Shown: positions 9,105 through 19,105, numbered from the stretch's first letter. The stretch: 64,000 bases of DNA from SB25 sp029560875 (GCA_035388225.1 DAOOPM010000001.1:124001-188000), one strand, 5' to 3'. Notes: a model not told the origin generated them from the sequence alone. Translations and numbers: made by a program.

Positions 9105-11441
9105 TTATACCTCAAGTCCAATAACCAACACATCGTCAACTTGCTCAAAGTTTCCTTTCCACTTTTTGTAGAATGTGTCAATTATTTCTTGCTGTAGCAG
9201 AAGTGGATGAATCTCAATGGATGCTATTAAGTTTTGAAATTCAGTTCTTCCCATTTTTTTACGTTTAATACCGCTTAATTGGTCCGTATATCCATCGGTG
9301 TAAAAGTATAGTCTATCGTTGGATTCTAACTCTATAATGTTGTTGGTAAAACTGGGTTGTACTGAGTTTGAGCCGAACAATTTACCTACTTTAGTAAACT
9401 GAATATTTCCTTTCTTCCCAACAATAAAATTCATATGGTTGCCGCAGTAAGTTAGAATTCTACTTGCCTTGTTATATTTGCAAACTAAGAAATCAACGCC
9501 TAACATTGAGTCAATTTCCGTGTTCGAACTCTTTTTGAACTCCTTGTATAGATAGTTCGATATTTGTTCCGGTTCGTAAAGGTTGTTTACCCCAACAGCA
9601 TCTTTTAATAAGCTAATAGCCATAACGCTCATAAAGGCTCCTGCAACACCATGTCCGGTGCAGTCAGCCACGGCAAAAATTAAATCATTATTAATCTCCC
9701 AAGTCCAGTATAAATCTCCGCTAACAATATCTTTAGGTTTAAAAATTATGAACTGATTCTTAAAGTATTTTTCGAAAACGCTTGCATTTGGCATGAGAGT
9801 TTGTTGAATAAGCGATGCGTACTCTAACCCTTCTGTCATACGCCTATTGATGCCCGATATTAAGTCGTTCTGCTTTTCAATTTGCTCGGTTTGAGTAAGT
9901 AATTCTTCCTTTTGTTGATTGAGTTCAATGTTTGTTGCTTCAAGTAAATCCCGTTGTGCCGATATTTCTTCTTTTTGTTGGGTTATTTCTGCATTTTTTT
10001 GGACCAAAAGGTTCTTATCCACTTTGAGTCTGTGAACGTAAAGCGATATTAAAAGAATAATTATTGCTCCAGAAACAATTATTGTAAGAAGTAAATGGGA
10101 GTAGGATTCCTGTTTCTTGAGTTTTAATGCGTTTAACTCATTATCCTTCGATAGCAGTGCAATTTCCTTTTCTTTCTGTTCAGTTTCGTACTCAATTTTA
10201 AGTTGGTCCAGTTTATTAAGATTCTCTAAACTTCTAAGGGAATCATCAAGAACCTTATACTTTTCCAGAAAGGATAAGGCTTCGGAATTCCTGTTGGTAG
10301 CCTTTGCAACGTTAAATAGTCCTTGATAGGAGTCCCTGAGCCATTCGTTTGAGCCAATTTTCTCAGACAACAGTATGCTTTTTTTGTAGAAACTTTCTGC
10401 CGTTGAGTATTTCTTCTGAATCAAATTGGCCCGTCCTAAGTTTATGTACACCGCAGCTATTCCGTTATAGTTGCCACTCTGGGTAAGGGCATCAAGCGCT
10501 TGATTGAAGTAATCTATACCAGTTTTAACATCCTTAAGTTCTATGTATAGCAATCCTATGTTGTTGAGCGTCTTACCTATTTCGTCAATGTTGTTTTGTT
10601 TTTTGTCAATTTCCAATGATCTCATAAACATTTCAAGGCTCTCACTGTATTTCCCTTGATTTTTTTTACTTACGGCAATGTTATTGCATGTTTTGCCAAT
10701 GCCTTGATTGCCATTTTCATCGCTAACTTTTCTATACAATTCTAAAGCTTTACTGTACATTTCAATTGCTTCGTCTAACTTTCCCTGCGAATCATATATT
10801 AATCCAATATTATTGTAAGCATTTGCGACACCTAAGGTGTCTTTAAGTTTTTCCTTAATTTTTAAGGATTCATACAATTTTTCTGATGCTTTTTTCAGAA
10901 TCCCTTTATTCCAGTATATCCCACCGAGAAGGTTCAAGCAGCTTGCAATGTTTTGTGTATCATTTAAATGTTGAAATTCAGATATTGCTTTTTCACCAAA
11001 AACTATGGCGGTGTCAAACACTCCCATGTTTAGATATTCACCGGTAATAAATCTGTATGTATTTGCTTTAAGATGTGGGTTTGTGTTATTTTGCTCTAAC
11101 TGGTTAAGTAATTCTTTGTGATGCAACAATGCTTGTCTGAAATTTCCTCTCTTATAATTTAGAGTTGCTATTAAATGGATTGCTCTTTGAGCTCCCTCTG
11201 TATAACTTATTGATTTAAATCTCTGTAAAACAACTTGTGCTATTGAGTCTGTTTGAGTTAAGCGACTGATTTTACGGCTATCTAATCTTTTCATTATTTT
11301 GTTAAGCAAAACCGTATCAAACTTTGCATTACTAGTTTCAATTTTAATGCTATCAATGAGCGAAAAGTTATCCTGAGCAATCAAAGAAGTTGAAAGTAAA
11401 CAGATAATTAAAATAACTATAGATATTTTCTTATTAAGCAT
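9105..11441 (-). CDS. TPR-coiled-coil SpoIIE/PP2C-type serine phosphatase, membrane-anchored
   Basis: 778 residues. Order: signal peptide (IVILIICLLSTSLIAQ), about eight TPR units including NNIGLIYDSQGKLDEAIEMY (about residues 100-400), a transmembrane helix near 445-467 (HLLLTIIVSGAIIILLISLY), a Gln/Glu-rich coiled coil (about 470-530), and a SpoIIE domain (about 560-778). The phosphatase metal residues are present: Asp in FAVADCTGHGVAGAFMS, Asp in YFYTDGYTDQ, and the terminal VDDVLVIGL. The sensor part is therefore periplasmic and the phosphatase cytoplasmic. In function it resembles SiaA, which dephosphorylates SiaC; a SiaC-like protein is coded 4.7 kb away. That pairing is inference. Many Bacteroidota carry several such phosphatases. 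Confidence 0.9.
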   Translation of the reverse strand: MLNKKISIVILIICLLSTSLIAQDNFSLIDSIKIETSNAKFDTVLLNKIMKRLDSRKISRLTQTDSIAQVVLQRFKSISYTEGAQRAIHLIATLNYKRGNFRQALLHHKELLNQLEQNNTNPHLKANTYRFITGEYLNMGVFDTAIVFGEKAISEFQHLNDTQNIASCLNLLGGIYWNKGILKKASEKLYESLKIKEKLKDTLGVANAYNNIGLIYDSQGKLDEAIEMYSKALELYRKVSDENGNQGIGKTCNNIAVSKKNQGKYSESLEMFMRSLEIDKKQNNIDEIGKTLNNIGLLYIELKDVKTGIDYFNQALDALTQSGNYNGIAAVYINLGRANLIQKKYSTAESFYKKSILLSEKIGSNEWLRDSYQGLFNVAKATNRNSEALSFLEKYKVLDDSLRSLENLNKLDQLKIEYETEQKEKEIALLSKDNELNALKLKKQESYSHLLLTIIVSGAIIILLISLYVHRLKVDKNLLVQKNAEITQQKEEISAQRDLLEATNIELNQQKEELLTQTEQIEKQNDLISGINRRMTEGLEYASLIQQTLMPNASVFEKYFKNQFIIFKPKDIVSGDLYWTWEINNDLIFAVADCTGHGVAGAFMSVMAISLLKDAVGVNNLYEPEQISNYLYKEFKKSSNTEIDSMLGVDFLVCKYNKASRILTYCGNHMNFIVGKKGNIQFTKVGKLFGSNSVQPSFTNNIIELESNDRLYFYTDGYTDQLSGIKRKKMGRTEFQNLIASIEIHPLLLQQEIIDTFYKKWKGNFEQVDDVLVIGLEV

Positions 11442-11512
11442 CTCTTTATAGTATAGCGATTTGAATATGTTTGCGGACTAGATATTAACGTTTGAAAGTA
11501 ATAAATTTAATT

Positions 11513-11542
11513 AAAAAAGGATGCTTATATGAGCATCCTTTT
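11513..11542 (-). terminator. Terminator of dnaA
   Basis: AAAAGGATGCT (11515-11525), 6-base loop, AGCATCCTTTT (11532-11542). It lies just beyond the dnaA stop, and the A-run gives the U-tract on the minus strand. Confidence 0.85.
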
Positions 11543-11569
11543 ATTAAATAACTTATGAACAAGGCTAAT

Positions 11570-13018
11570 TTAGTTATTATACTTCAATCGCTTCTCAATA
11601 TCATCAATCTGACTCTTAAATCGTTTATCGGTATCTATTAGGTTGTTAACAGTTTTACATGCATGTAAAACTGTAGCATGGTCTTTACTGCCAATAATAC
11701 TACCAATGGTCGATAAAGATGATTTTGTAAGCCCCTTTGAGAAGTACATAGCTATTTGACGAGCCTGAACAATTTCTCTTTTTCGGGTTTTTGTTTGAAG
11801 AACGTCGGTTGGTAAGCCAAAATACTCGCAAACAATTTTTTGGATGTAATCTATGGTGATATCTTTTCTGGTGTTTTTTACCAGCTTGTCAATCATTTCT
11901 GAAGCCAAATCAACTGTAATTTCCCTGTGGTTAAGGGTTGATTGAGCTAGCATAGAAATAAGTGCCCCCTCAAGCTCCCTGATGTTCTGGGTAATGTTAG
12001 ATGCTATATATTCAATCACATTGTTGGGGACTACAATTCCGTCGTTATAAATTTTACGTTTAAGAATCGAGATTCTAGTTTCAAAATCAGGCGATTGCAA
12101 ATCAGCTGAAAGACCCCATTTGAATCGAGATAACAAACGTTGCTCAAGCCCTTGTAGTTCAGCGGGTGGCTGATCCGATGTTAAAATTAACTGCTTGCCC
12201 GATTGATGCAAATGGTTGAATATATGAAAGAAAGCATCTTGTGTTTTTTCTTTACCGGCAAACTCGTGAACATCATCCAGAATTAGCACATCTATCATTT
12301 GGTAGAAGTGCAAAAAGTCGTTGATATTGTTGTTCTTTATTAGCGCATCAACAAACTGTGTTTGAAATTTAACGGCATTTACGTAAAGAACGGTTTTTTC
12401 GGGGAATCGTTGTTTGGCTTCAATGCCAATAGCTTGTGCTAAGTGCGTTTTTCCAAGACCTGAGTTTCCGTAGATGAATAAAGGGTTAAAGGCTGTTTTT
12501 CCTGGCGATTGAGCAACGGCTAATCCGGCAGAGCGAGCAAGGCGGTTGCATTCGCCCTCAATAAAGTTGGCAAAGGTATATTCTGGATTTAACTGAGGGT
12601 CAACGTGTAGTTTCTTAATGCCAGGTATTACAAAAGGGTTTTTTATTTGCGATTCTTGAGTAGGCTGAACTGTTACGGGCTTGTTTTTGAGGTCAGTTTT
12701 ATTCTGTGTTGGAAACTTCACAGTGTAAGGTTTGCTGCTACTAAACCCATTGTGCTCCATAACCACGCTATATTCTAACTTAGCATCGTTACCGAGTTCC
12801 TTGCGTAGGGTTTTCCTTAATATGTCGATGTATTGCTCTTCGAGGTATTCATAGAAAAATGGGCTTGGCACCTGTATGGTTAATACATTTTTTTCTAGTT
12901 TTACCGGTATTATTGGCTCAAACCAAGTTTTGAAACTTACTGGAGTAACGTTATCCTTGATAATTTTCAAACAATTTTGCCAAACTTCTTTATAATCAAC
13001 AGCCGTAAACATGTACAA
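11570..13018 (-). CDS. dnaA: Chromosomal replication initiator DnaA
   Basis: 482 residues with all four domains. Domain I runs from VWQNCLKIIKDNVTPVSFKTWF. A variable linker covers about 90-140. The AAA+ core starts at YTFANFIEGECNRLA and has Walker A GNSGLGKT (184-191), Walker B VLILDDVHEF and sensor/box VII SRFKWGLSADL. The DNA-binding helix-turn-helix carries the signature GSKDHATVLHACKTV near the C-terminus. It binds DnaA boxes and opens the origin. The gene is monocistronic with its own terminator. No dnaN or recF is adjacent, as usual in Bacteroidota. Met3 could also be the start. Confidence 0.97.
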   Translation of the reverse strand: MYMFTAVDYKEVWQNCLKIIKDNVTPVSFKTWFEPIIPVKLEKNVLTIQVPSPFFYEYLEEQYIDILRKTLRKELGNDAKLEYSVVMEHNGFSSSKPYTVKFPTQNKTDLKNKPVTVQPTQESQIKNPFVIPGIKKLHVDPQLNPEYTFANFIEGECNRLARSAGLAVAQSPGKTAFNPLFIYGNSGLGKTHLAQAIGIEAKQRFPEKTVLYVNAVKFQTQFVDALIKNNNINDFLHFYQMIDVLILDDVHEFAGKEKTQDAFFHIFNHLHQSGKQLILTSDQPPAELQGLEQRLLSRFKWGLSADLQSPDFETRISILKRKIYNDGIVVPNNVIEYIASNITQNIRELEGALISMLAQSTLNHREITVDLASEMIDKLVKNTRKDITIDYIQKIVCEYFGLPTDVLQTKTRKREIVQARQIAMYFSKGLTKSSLSTIGSIIGSKDHATVLHACKTVNNLIDTDKRFKSQIDDIEKRLKYNN

Positions 13019-13343
13019 ATTTTTTTAGACTTTTTTTTAACCTTTTTTCAACATCAACAAAATTGTAATGAATTTTCCGAAAAAAAAACATGTTTTAGCC
13101 TTGAATTTTCATTTAACATTTTAATGAGTTCAATATCACTTAAATAATTTTTTGACGTTCGTAAAAATTTTTTAAATACCTGACATGCAGTTAATTAGCC
13201 TGTTTATAACGTAAAAAATTGAACATTAAGACTTTGTAAATAAATCGTTAAACCAAAGGTTTACTGAATCATTTTATAATCTCCAATGTAATTGGTAGTT
13301 ATATCTATATGCCTGATAATTAGCTGATTGAAGAAATGGTGAT
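13019..13343. other. AT-rich intergenic region upstream of dnaA
   Basis: 325 bases with long A and T runs. It must hold the dnaA promoter, but I find no exact TAnnTTTG on the minus strand and no TTATCCACA-type DnaA box. I see no RNA gene and no ORF here. There is no support for calling it the replication origin. Confidence 0.5.
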
Positions 13344-14336
13344 TTACTTAACCTTTTCTTCGATGTATTTGGTTCGGCTTAGGTCTATTATTGAGAAATT
13401 AACATACCGTTTAGGATTGTTTTTCATATCCTTTATTAGTAAGTCAAGACCTCTAGATGCGCTTTCAAGGTTGTTGTAAAGTGTGTCGTTGTTAACCAAA
13501 TTGCCCAGAGTTCCTTCACCAGAGTTGATTTTAAGCAGAATTAAGTTCAAATCCTTCATTGAGGCATCTAGTTTGGCCATTGTTTGAACTATATTAACTT
13601 TTGCTAATGAATCGCTTACCGATGAAAAATTCTTGATAATATTGCTTAACTCTTTGTTGTTTTTCTTCAGGTTGCTGCTGATAGATTCAACATTGTTAAA
13701 AATATTCCGAAGTGAACCATTAGGGTTATTTAGCATGGTATCAATTGCAGCAGTGCTTCTATTTACATTGTAAAGGGTTTTATTCAGATTTTCTATTCCT
13801 TGGGAAAGTTGGTCTCTGTTTTTCTCGTTAAATACTTCAGTGAACACTTTGAGCGAGTTTTCTATCTCAACCATTAAATTTTCAGCTTTTTCTTTAACTG
13901 GCATCATTTGGCCACTTAGCTGATGTATGAGGCCTATTTCAATGGCAGAAGGGAGTGTATCGCCAGGTTGGTAGTACACAGTATCGGGGCTTACTTCTAA
14001 TTTTATGGCCTTACTTCCCATTATATCAGCGCTAATGAGCTTAGCCACTGTTTTTTTTGGAATTTCATATTTCTTGCCAATTAGTAATGTTACAAGAAAT
14101 TTTCCAGAACTAACGTCTTTAAATTCAATATTTTTTACTAGTCCAACTTTAAATCCATTAATTAGCACATCGTTGGTGTTTTCTAATCCGTCGATAGAGG
14201 TAAAAACCGCATAGTATACATTATTTGAACTAAATATGTTTTTTCCTTTCAGGAAATTTATGCCCCAAATCATTGCAAATAAGCATAAGGCGGCAAATAT
14301 TCCAATTTTGGCTTCTTTTGTTATTTTGATGTTCAT
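13344..14336 (-). CDS. MCE/MlaD-family lipid-transport protein
   Basis: 330 residues from the chosen start. An N-terminal membrane anchor (AKIGIFAALCLFAMIWGINFL) is followed by an MCE domain (about 40-120: YYAVFTSIDGLENTNDVLINGFKVGLV) and a long helical tail with coiled-coil character. This is the periplasmic substrate-binding part of Mla-like phospholipid transport between membranes. I start at MNIKITKEAKIGIF (14334-14336), which has GAAGAA just upstream. The longer ORF to 14411 would add 25 residues overlapping the amidase gene. It lies just downstream of the amidase gene, a pairing I believe is common in Bacteroidota. No Mla ATPase or permease is in view. Confidence 0.85.
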   Translation of the reverse strand: MNIKITKEAKIGIFAALCLFAMIWGINFLKGKNIFSSNNVYYAVFTSIDGLENTNDVLINGFKVGLVKNIEFKDVSSGKFLVTLLIGKKYEIPKKTVAKLISADIMGSKAIKLEVSPDTVYYQPGDTLPSAIEIGLIHQLSGQMMPVKEKAENLMVEIENSLKVFTEVFNEKNRDQLSQGIENLNKTLYNVNRSTAAIDTMLNNPNGSLRNIFNNVESISSNLKKNNKELSNIIKNFSSVSDSLAKVNIVQTMAKLDASMKDLNLILLKINSGEGTLGNLVNNDTLYNNLESASRGLDLLIKDMKNNPKRYVNFSIIDLSRTKYIEEKVK

Positions 14337-14349
14337 TTCTTCGAGTATT

Positions 14350-15531
14350 TTATTGAACCTGATTATTTGTGGTTTCTTTAATTGCGATATCAATAGGTAT
14401 TGGATTGCCATTTTTTAGGGCAATTATAAATGCATCGGGGTAGATTTTTTTAATTTCTTGGCAATACGCTAAAATATCGTTATAAGAACTAGTGTTACCT
14501 GCACAATATTTGTAAACCCCATTGGCCTCTATCTCATATATATCTTTTAGATTGCTAAAGTGGTTAGAATCGGGAGTTAACTTCTTTGAGGATACCAAAA
14601 ATTGAACTTTAAAAGAAACTGAAGAAGTTGATTTTGGGTTTTCCCAACTTGTATTAATTTGTGCAGGTTCTTTGCTAACACTATTTTGAAGTGTATGGTT
14701 AAATTGATTTTTTGCTGCAATTTCATTTCTTTCATCAATATTTCTTTTATACTCTTTAAATGCTCTGAAAATTGATGAAGAAAGATGCTCTTGCCCTTCA
14801 GCGGAGTTAAGGTAAAGTTCTTCCTTAGGATGGCTTAAGTAGCCTACCTCAACAAGCACACTGGGCATTGATGTTTTCCATAATACAAGAAATCCTGCTT
14901 GCCTAACGCCTCTATCCTTTCTGTTCGCTCTTTCTCTAAAATCAGTTTGAATAAGGTTGGCAAAATTTAGGCTTTGGTCAAGGTGGGCATTTTGTAGCAT
15001 CGAAAAAATAATAAATGATTCAGATGAATTGGGATCGTAGCCTTCGTACTTTGTTGAATAATCATCCTCGTATGTAATAACCGCATTTTCGCGCATAGCA
15101 ACATCAAGGTTATCGTTGGAGCGGTGTAGACCCATCACGTAAGTTTCTGTTCCTATAGGAGAATTCCTTTCAGTTGCATTGCAATGTATAGAAATGAAAA
15201 GGTCGGCTCCTGCGTCATTTGCAATTTTGCTTCGTTCATCTAACGGTATAAAAGTATCATCCTTACGGGTATAAATAATTTTAATGCTCGGAAAGCTCTT
15301 CTCAATATAAGAACCTAGTTTTAGCGCAATTTTAAGTGTGATGTCTTTTTCTTTACTAATTCGTCCAACAGTGCCAGGGTCTTTGCCTCCATGGCCGGCA
15401 TCAATCACAATTTTTCTAATATCATAACTCTCTGAACTCTGGCAAAAACTCAGATTGCTGTCAAACATCAGCAATAAAACCAAGAAAGCGTTAATTTTTG
15501 AAAAAAATGTTATAGTAATTGGCATCTTCAT
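14350..15531 (-). CDS. N-acetylmuramoyl-L-alanine amidase (Amidase_3)
   Basis: 393 residues from ATG at 15529-15531. It cleaves the amide between MurNAc and the stem peptide to split peptidoglycan. A signal peptide (INAFLVLLLMFDSNLSFCQ) is followed by the zinc amidase: His in VIDAGHGGKDPG, Glu in the KEKDITLKIA segment, His in FISIHCNA, and Glu in SVLVEVGYLSHPKE. The C-terminal SFKVQFLVSSKKL and GVYKYCAGNTSSYNDI segments look like a SPOR-type tail. I prefer this start over 15570 because a minus-strand -7 box (15580-15587) would place the transcription start near 15573, and the longer ORF would overlap the divergent gene. Confidence 0.9.
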   Translation of the reverse strand: MKMPITITFFSKINAFLVLLLMFDSNLSFCQSSESYDIRKIVIDAGHGGKDPGTVGRISKEKDITLKIALKLGSYIEKSFPSIKIIYTRKDDTFIPLDERSKIANDAGADLFISIHCNATERNSPIGTETYVMGLHRSNDNLDVAMRENAVITYEDDYSTKYEGYDPNSSESFIIFSMLQNAHLDQSLNFANLIQTDFRERANRKDRGVRQAGFLVLWKTSMPSVLVEVGYLSHPKEELYLNSAEGQEHLSSSIFRAFKEYKRNIDERNEIAAKNQFNHTLQNSVSKEPAQINTSWENPKSTSSVSFKVQFLVSSKKLTPDSNHFSNLKDIYEIEANGVYKYCAGNTSSYNDILAYCQEIKKIYPDAFIIALKNGNPIPIDIAIKETTNNQVQ

Positions 15532-15555
15532 CCTAAACTTTTTGAAATTTTTAAG

Positions 15556-15587
15556 TAGTTTTGGGCTCAATTTCGATTACAAAAATA
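15556..15587. promoter_or_regulatory. Divergent overlapping -7 boxes between amidase and lptD
   Basis: Plus strand: TAGTTTTG at 15556-15563. Minus strand: TATTTTTG (complement of 15580-15587). Both match TAnnTTTG. If used, they face outward with transcripts that overlap briefly, and both genes would start further inside than the longest ORFs suggest. Confidence 0.4.
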
Positions 15588-18191
15588 CGACTAAAATTGC
15601 ATTTCAGATTACTATTTTTTCTTATAATTATTAACCACGCTGTAGGTTTTGCTAACAGTGGGGTATTTTTATCCTCAATAATCAAACCAACTTATCAATT
15701 AGCGGATACTGTAACTATAAAGGATACGGTTCAAAACAAAGCAAAAGAATCCCCAATTGACAATCCTATTTTCACTAACGCCGAGGATTCCATAATTTAT
15801 TCAATAGATGGAAAAACTGCATTCTTGTATGGTAATGCTATTGTAACATATCAAAACCTAGAGTTAAAAGCTAACTACATTGAATTTGATATGGAGAAAA
15901 AACAGGTTTTTGCAAGAGGAGCCCCCGATAGTACTGGAAAAATTGTTGGAAGACCTACTTTTAAGGAAGGAAGCCAAAGTTTTGAAATGGATAGCATTCA
16001 CTATAATTTTGATACAAAAAGGGCTAAAATTACAGGAGTGGTTACTGAGCAGTCTGGTGGTTATATGCATAGCGAGGTAACAAAAAAAATGGAAGATGAT
16101 GTGGTTAATATGATGCATGGAAAATACACAACTTGCGATGCTCCACATCCTCACTTCTATTTGGCTATAACAAAAGGCAAGATGATTCCAGATAAAAAGA
16201 TTATTTCAGGACCAGCATATTTAGTTATAGAGGATGTACCTTTTCCCTTGATTATTCCATTTGGATTTTTCCCAAACACCCGAAAACGTGCTGCTGGATT
16301 GATTTTACCTGAATACGGTGAGGAGAATAATAGAGGTTTATTCCTAAGGGGAGGTGGATTCTATTTTGGCATGGGCGATTATATGGATGAAAAGATTACT
16401 GGCGATTTCTTTTCGCGTGGGTCATGGGGGCTAAGAAGCCAAACTAACTATAAGGTAAGGTATAAATTTTCTGGAAGTCTTAATCTTGAAGCATCTACTA
16501 TTGTAACTAGCGAAAAAGGATTGGCCGATTACGCAAAGTCAAATTCATACTGGATTCGATGGAATCATAGTCAAGATCAGAAGGCTCACCCCAATTCTAC
16601 TTTTCAGGCAAGTGTGAATTTCGGTTCATCAAACCATAACCGTTATAATGCAACAAGTTTAAATACAGCGCTATCAAATCAATTCAACTCTAGTATTTCC
16701 TTCTCAAAGGTTTGGCCTGGAACTCCATTCAGTCTTAGCACATCATTGAATCATTCTCAAAACAATTTAGATTCAATAGTAAATTTAGGCTTCCCTAAAG
16801 TTTCGTTTAGTATGACAAGAATTTATCCGTTTAAACGAAAGAACTCAGTAGGCTCATCATCATGGTACGAAAAAATTGGGGTAAGTTTATCTTCTAGTTT
16901 GGATAATAGGGTTTCAGTAAAGGAGAATAACTTATTTAAACCATCAGTACTCGATAGTATGCAAAATGGTATGAAACATGATATCCCCGTATCGACTTCA
17001 TTTAACCTTTTAAAATATGTAACAGTTAGCCCAGGGGTGAACTATTCTGAATATTGGTATTTAAAGACTATTAATAAGAGTTGGGATGCAGATTCTAATG
17101 TAGTAGTTGTTGACACTGTTAATGGCTTTCAACGAGGTTACCAGTATAGCTCTTCTGTATCAATGAGTACTAAAGTGTATGGAACATTTACATTTAGTAA
17201 AACCTCGAAAGTCCAAGCCGTAAGGCACGTTATCACACCATCAGTATCTCTAAGTTATCGTCCAGACTTTTCTGAGTCTCAATTTGGCTTTTATAAACAA
17301 GTGCAGAAGGATAGCTTGGGGAATATGGAAAAATACTCCATATTTAGTCAGGGTATATACGGAGGGCCTGGCGGAGGAAAATCTGGGGTATTGAATTTCT
17401 CGTTGAACAATATTTTGGAGATGAAAATCTTAACTCCAAAAGATACGGCAAACTCTGTTAAAAAGGTAAAGATATTGGAGGGGCTAAGCATAAATGCATC
17501 ATATAATCTTTTGGCCGATTCCATGAATTGGTCAGATATCTCGGTAAGCGGAAGAACAAGTTTATTCGATAAGATCAATATTAATTTTTCTGGTGGTTTT
17601 AGCCCTTATGCATTAAATTCGACAGGTACAAAGATTGCCCAATTCGAGTACGATAAATCTGGCAAACTCGCTAGATTTATTCGAGGTAACGTAGGTTTTG
17701 ACTTTTCTTTAAATAGCACAAAGGCTGGGGCTAACTCAGGGAATCCAGGAGTAGGTGATGAAACTGGCAGTTCTGCAGGTTTGCCTTTGGGCTCATCACC
17801 AGATGGTTCTAATTTTGGAGAGTCCATGGGGACACAGTATGGAATGAATTATGTAGATTTTAATGTGCCTTGGAATTTAAGGTTTAGTTATAACCTTACT
17901 TATTCTAAACCACAGTACGAATCGAGCGTAGTTCAAACATTAAGTTTTTCAGGTGATATAAATTTGACACCAAAGTGGAAAATAGGATTTAGCTCTGGGT
18001 ACGACTTCAAAAATAAGCAACTCACAACCACATCAATTAATTTTTTCAGAGATCTTCATTGCTGGGATATGCGTATGACCGTTATTCCTATAGGTTTCTA
18101 TAAGAGCTTTAGTTTCCAGATTAATGTTAAATCAGCTATTCTTCAGGATTTAAAATATACCAAGAGAGATCATTATCTTGATAACCTTTAA
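15561..18191 (+). CDS. lptD: LptD-like outer-membrane LPS assembly protein
   Basis: 876 residues. An N-terminal hydrophobic signal (LLFFLIIINHAVGFA) precedes an OstA/LptA-like beta-jellyroll (about 70-220; GKTAFLYGNAIVTYQNLELK, TGKIVGRPTF). The LptD barrel runs to a C-terminal aromatic strand and includes PFPLIIPFGFFPNTRKRAAGLILPEYG, a hallmark of the family. It inserts lipopolysaccharide into the outer leaflet. A Gly/Ser-rich loop near residues 720-755 breaks the barrel. No ATG exists near the 5' end. TTG at 15561 is the longest start, but it overlaps a -7 box, so TTG at 15597 (LHFRLLFF) may be the real one. LptE is not in view. Confidence 0.88.
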   Translation: MGSISITKIRLKLHFRLLFFLIIINHAVGFANSGVFLSSIIKPTYQLADTVTIKDTVQNKAKESPIDNPIFTNAEDSIIYSIDGKTAFLYGNAIVTYQNLELKANYIEFDMEKKQVFARGAPDSTGKIVGRPTFKEGSQSFEMDSIHYNFDTKRAKITGVVTEQSGGYMHSEVTKKMEDDVVNMMHGKYTTCDAPHPHFYLAITKGKMIPDKKIISGPAYLVIEDVPFPLIIPFGFFPNTRKRAAGLILPEYGEENNRGLFLRGGGFYFGMGDYMDEKITGDFFSRGSWGLRSQTNYKVRYKFSGSLNLEASTIVTSEKGLADYAKSNSYWIRWNHSQDQKAHPNSTFQASVNFGSSNHNRYNATSLNTALSNQFNSSISFSKVWPGTPFSLSTSLNHSQNNLDSIVNLGFPKVSFSMTRIYPFKRKNSVGSSSWYEKIGVSLSSSLDNRVSVKENNLFKPSVLDSMQNGMKHDIPVSTSFNLLKYVTVSPGVNYSEYWYLKTINKSWDADSNVVVVDTVNGFQRGYQYSSSVSMSTKVYGTFTFSKTSKVQAVRHVITPSVSLSYRPDFSESQFGFYKQVQKDSLGNMEKYSIFSQGIYGGPGGGKSGVLNFSLNNILEMKILTPKDTANSVKKVKILEGLSINASYNLLADSMNWSDISVSGRTSLFDKININFSGGFSPYALNSTGTKIAQFEYDKSGKLARFIRGNVGFDFSLNSTKAGANSGNPGVGDETGSSAGLPLGSSPDGSNFGESMGTQYGMNYVDFNVPWNLRFSYNLTYSKPQYESSVVQTLSFSGDINLTPKWKIGFSSGYDFKNKQLTTTSINFFRDLHCWDMRMTVIPIGFYKSFSFQINVKSAILQDLKYTKRDHYLDNL

Positions 18192-18209
18192 TAAACAAAT
18201 CGTATAGTT

Positions 18210-18587
18210 ATGAAAAAGATTATAAACACAGAACATGCACCTAAGGCTGTTGGGCCTTACAGCCAAGCTGTTGAGGTTAACGGATTGGTATTCATTTCTG
18301 GTCAAATTCCAATAAATCCTCAAACTAGTAGTATTATTGATGGTGGAATTAAGGAGCAGACTGAGCAAGTACTTAAGAATATTGGTGCAATTCTTAATGA
18401 AGCAGGCTTAAACTACTCCAATGTTGTAAAGTCAACCTGTCTTTTAAGCAATATGGATAATTTTGCAGCCATGAACGAGGTTTATGCGAAATACTTCACT
18501 GTTGACATGCCAGCTCGCGCTGCGTATGGTGTGGTAAAATTACCATTGGGTGTTTTGGTGGAAATAGAATGTATTGCCGCTAGGTAA
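18210..18587 (+). CDS. ridA: RidA family reactive enamine/imine deaminase
   Basis: 125 residues, full family length. It hydrolyses 2-aminoacrylate and related imines released by PLP enzymes. Conserved parts are AVGPYSQAV, VFISGQIPI, the catalytic Arg in MPARAAYGVV, and the C-terminal VEIECIAAR. It follows lptD by 18 bases on the same strand and ends at a strong terminator. Confidence 0.95.
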   Translation: MKKIINTEHAPKAVGPYSQAVEVNGLVFISGQIPINPQTSSIIDGGIKEQTEQVLKNIGAILNEAGLNYSNVVKSTCLLSNMDNFAAMNEVYAKYFTVDMPARAAYGVVKLPLGVLVEIECIAAR

Positions 18588-18590
18588 TAA

Positions 18591-18616
18591 AAAAACCCGC
18601 ATAAGCGGGTTTTTTT
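18591..18616. terminator. Terminator between ridA and rplI
   Basis: A-run, CCCGC, loop ATAA, GCGGG, then seven T. It can serve both the ridA transcript and the convergent ribosomal operon. Confidence 0.9.
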
Positions 18617-18635
18617 ATTGGTCAATATATATTTC

Positions 18636-19082
18636 TTATTCAGAAATAACTTCAAATTCAATGGCAACTTTAACCTCGCGGTGAAGTTTAATTTCTGCGG
18701 TGTAAGTTCCAACTTCTTTAATTTGCTCTTCTTTAAGGCTGATAACCTTACGGTCAATATCAAATCCTTTTTCGGATAAAGCCTCAGCAATTTGGATTGT
18801 GTTAACAGATCCAAATATTTTGCCTGTAGAGCTGGTTTTAGCGCCAATGGTAAGCTTAAGACCTTCCATCTTTTTAGCAACCAATTCAGCATCTGCTTTA
18901 ATTTTAGCTTCTTTATGAGCGCGTTGCTTAGTATTCTCTGCTAAAATTTTCTTAGATGATTCAGTTGCCGTAATGGCCATTCCGTTAGGAATTAAATAAT
19001 TGCGAGCGTAGCCATTCTTTACTTTTACTATTTCGTCCTTATTACCAAGGTTCGATACGTCTTGTAACAGAATTATTTCCAT
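18636..19082 (-). CDS. rplI: Ribosomal protein bL9
   Basis: 148 residues, typical. The N-terminal domain MEIILLQDVSNLGNKDEIVKV and GYARNYLIPNGMAI are diagnostic. A long connecting helix (about 45-75) and the C-terminal RNA-binding domain (SVNTIQIAEAL onward) follow. It is last in the operon rpsF-rpsR-rplI, 23 bases after rpsR. Confidence 0.98.
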   Translation of the reverse strand: MEIILLQDVSNLGNKDEIVKVKNGYARNYLIPNGMAITATESSKKILAENTKQRAHKEAKIKADAELVAKKMEGLKLTIGAKTSSTGKIFGSVNTIQIAEALSEKGFDIDRKVISLKEEQIKEVGTYTAEIKLHREVKVAIEFEVISE

Positions 19083-19105
19083 CTGATTTTCCTCCTACCT
19101 TAAAA

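Noticed and set aside
13019..13343. Possible replication origin upstream of dnaA
   Set aside because: AT-rich, but I see no cluster of TTATCCACA-type boxes (the best site, TTTTCAACA, has two mismatches). Bacteroidota origins need not lie beside dnaA.
17348..17827. Minus-strand frames inside lptD
   Set aside because: Pro/Ser-rich shadows of the Gly/Ser-rich coding sequence on the other strand.
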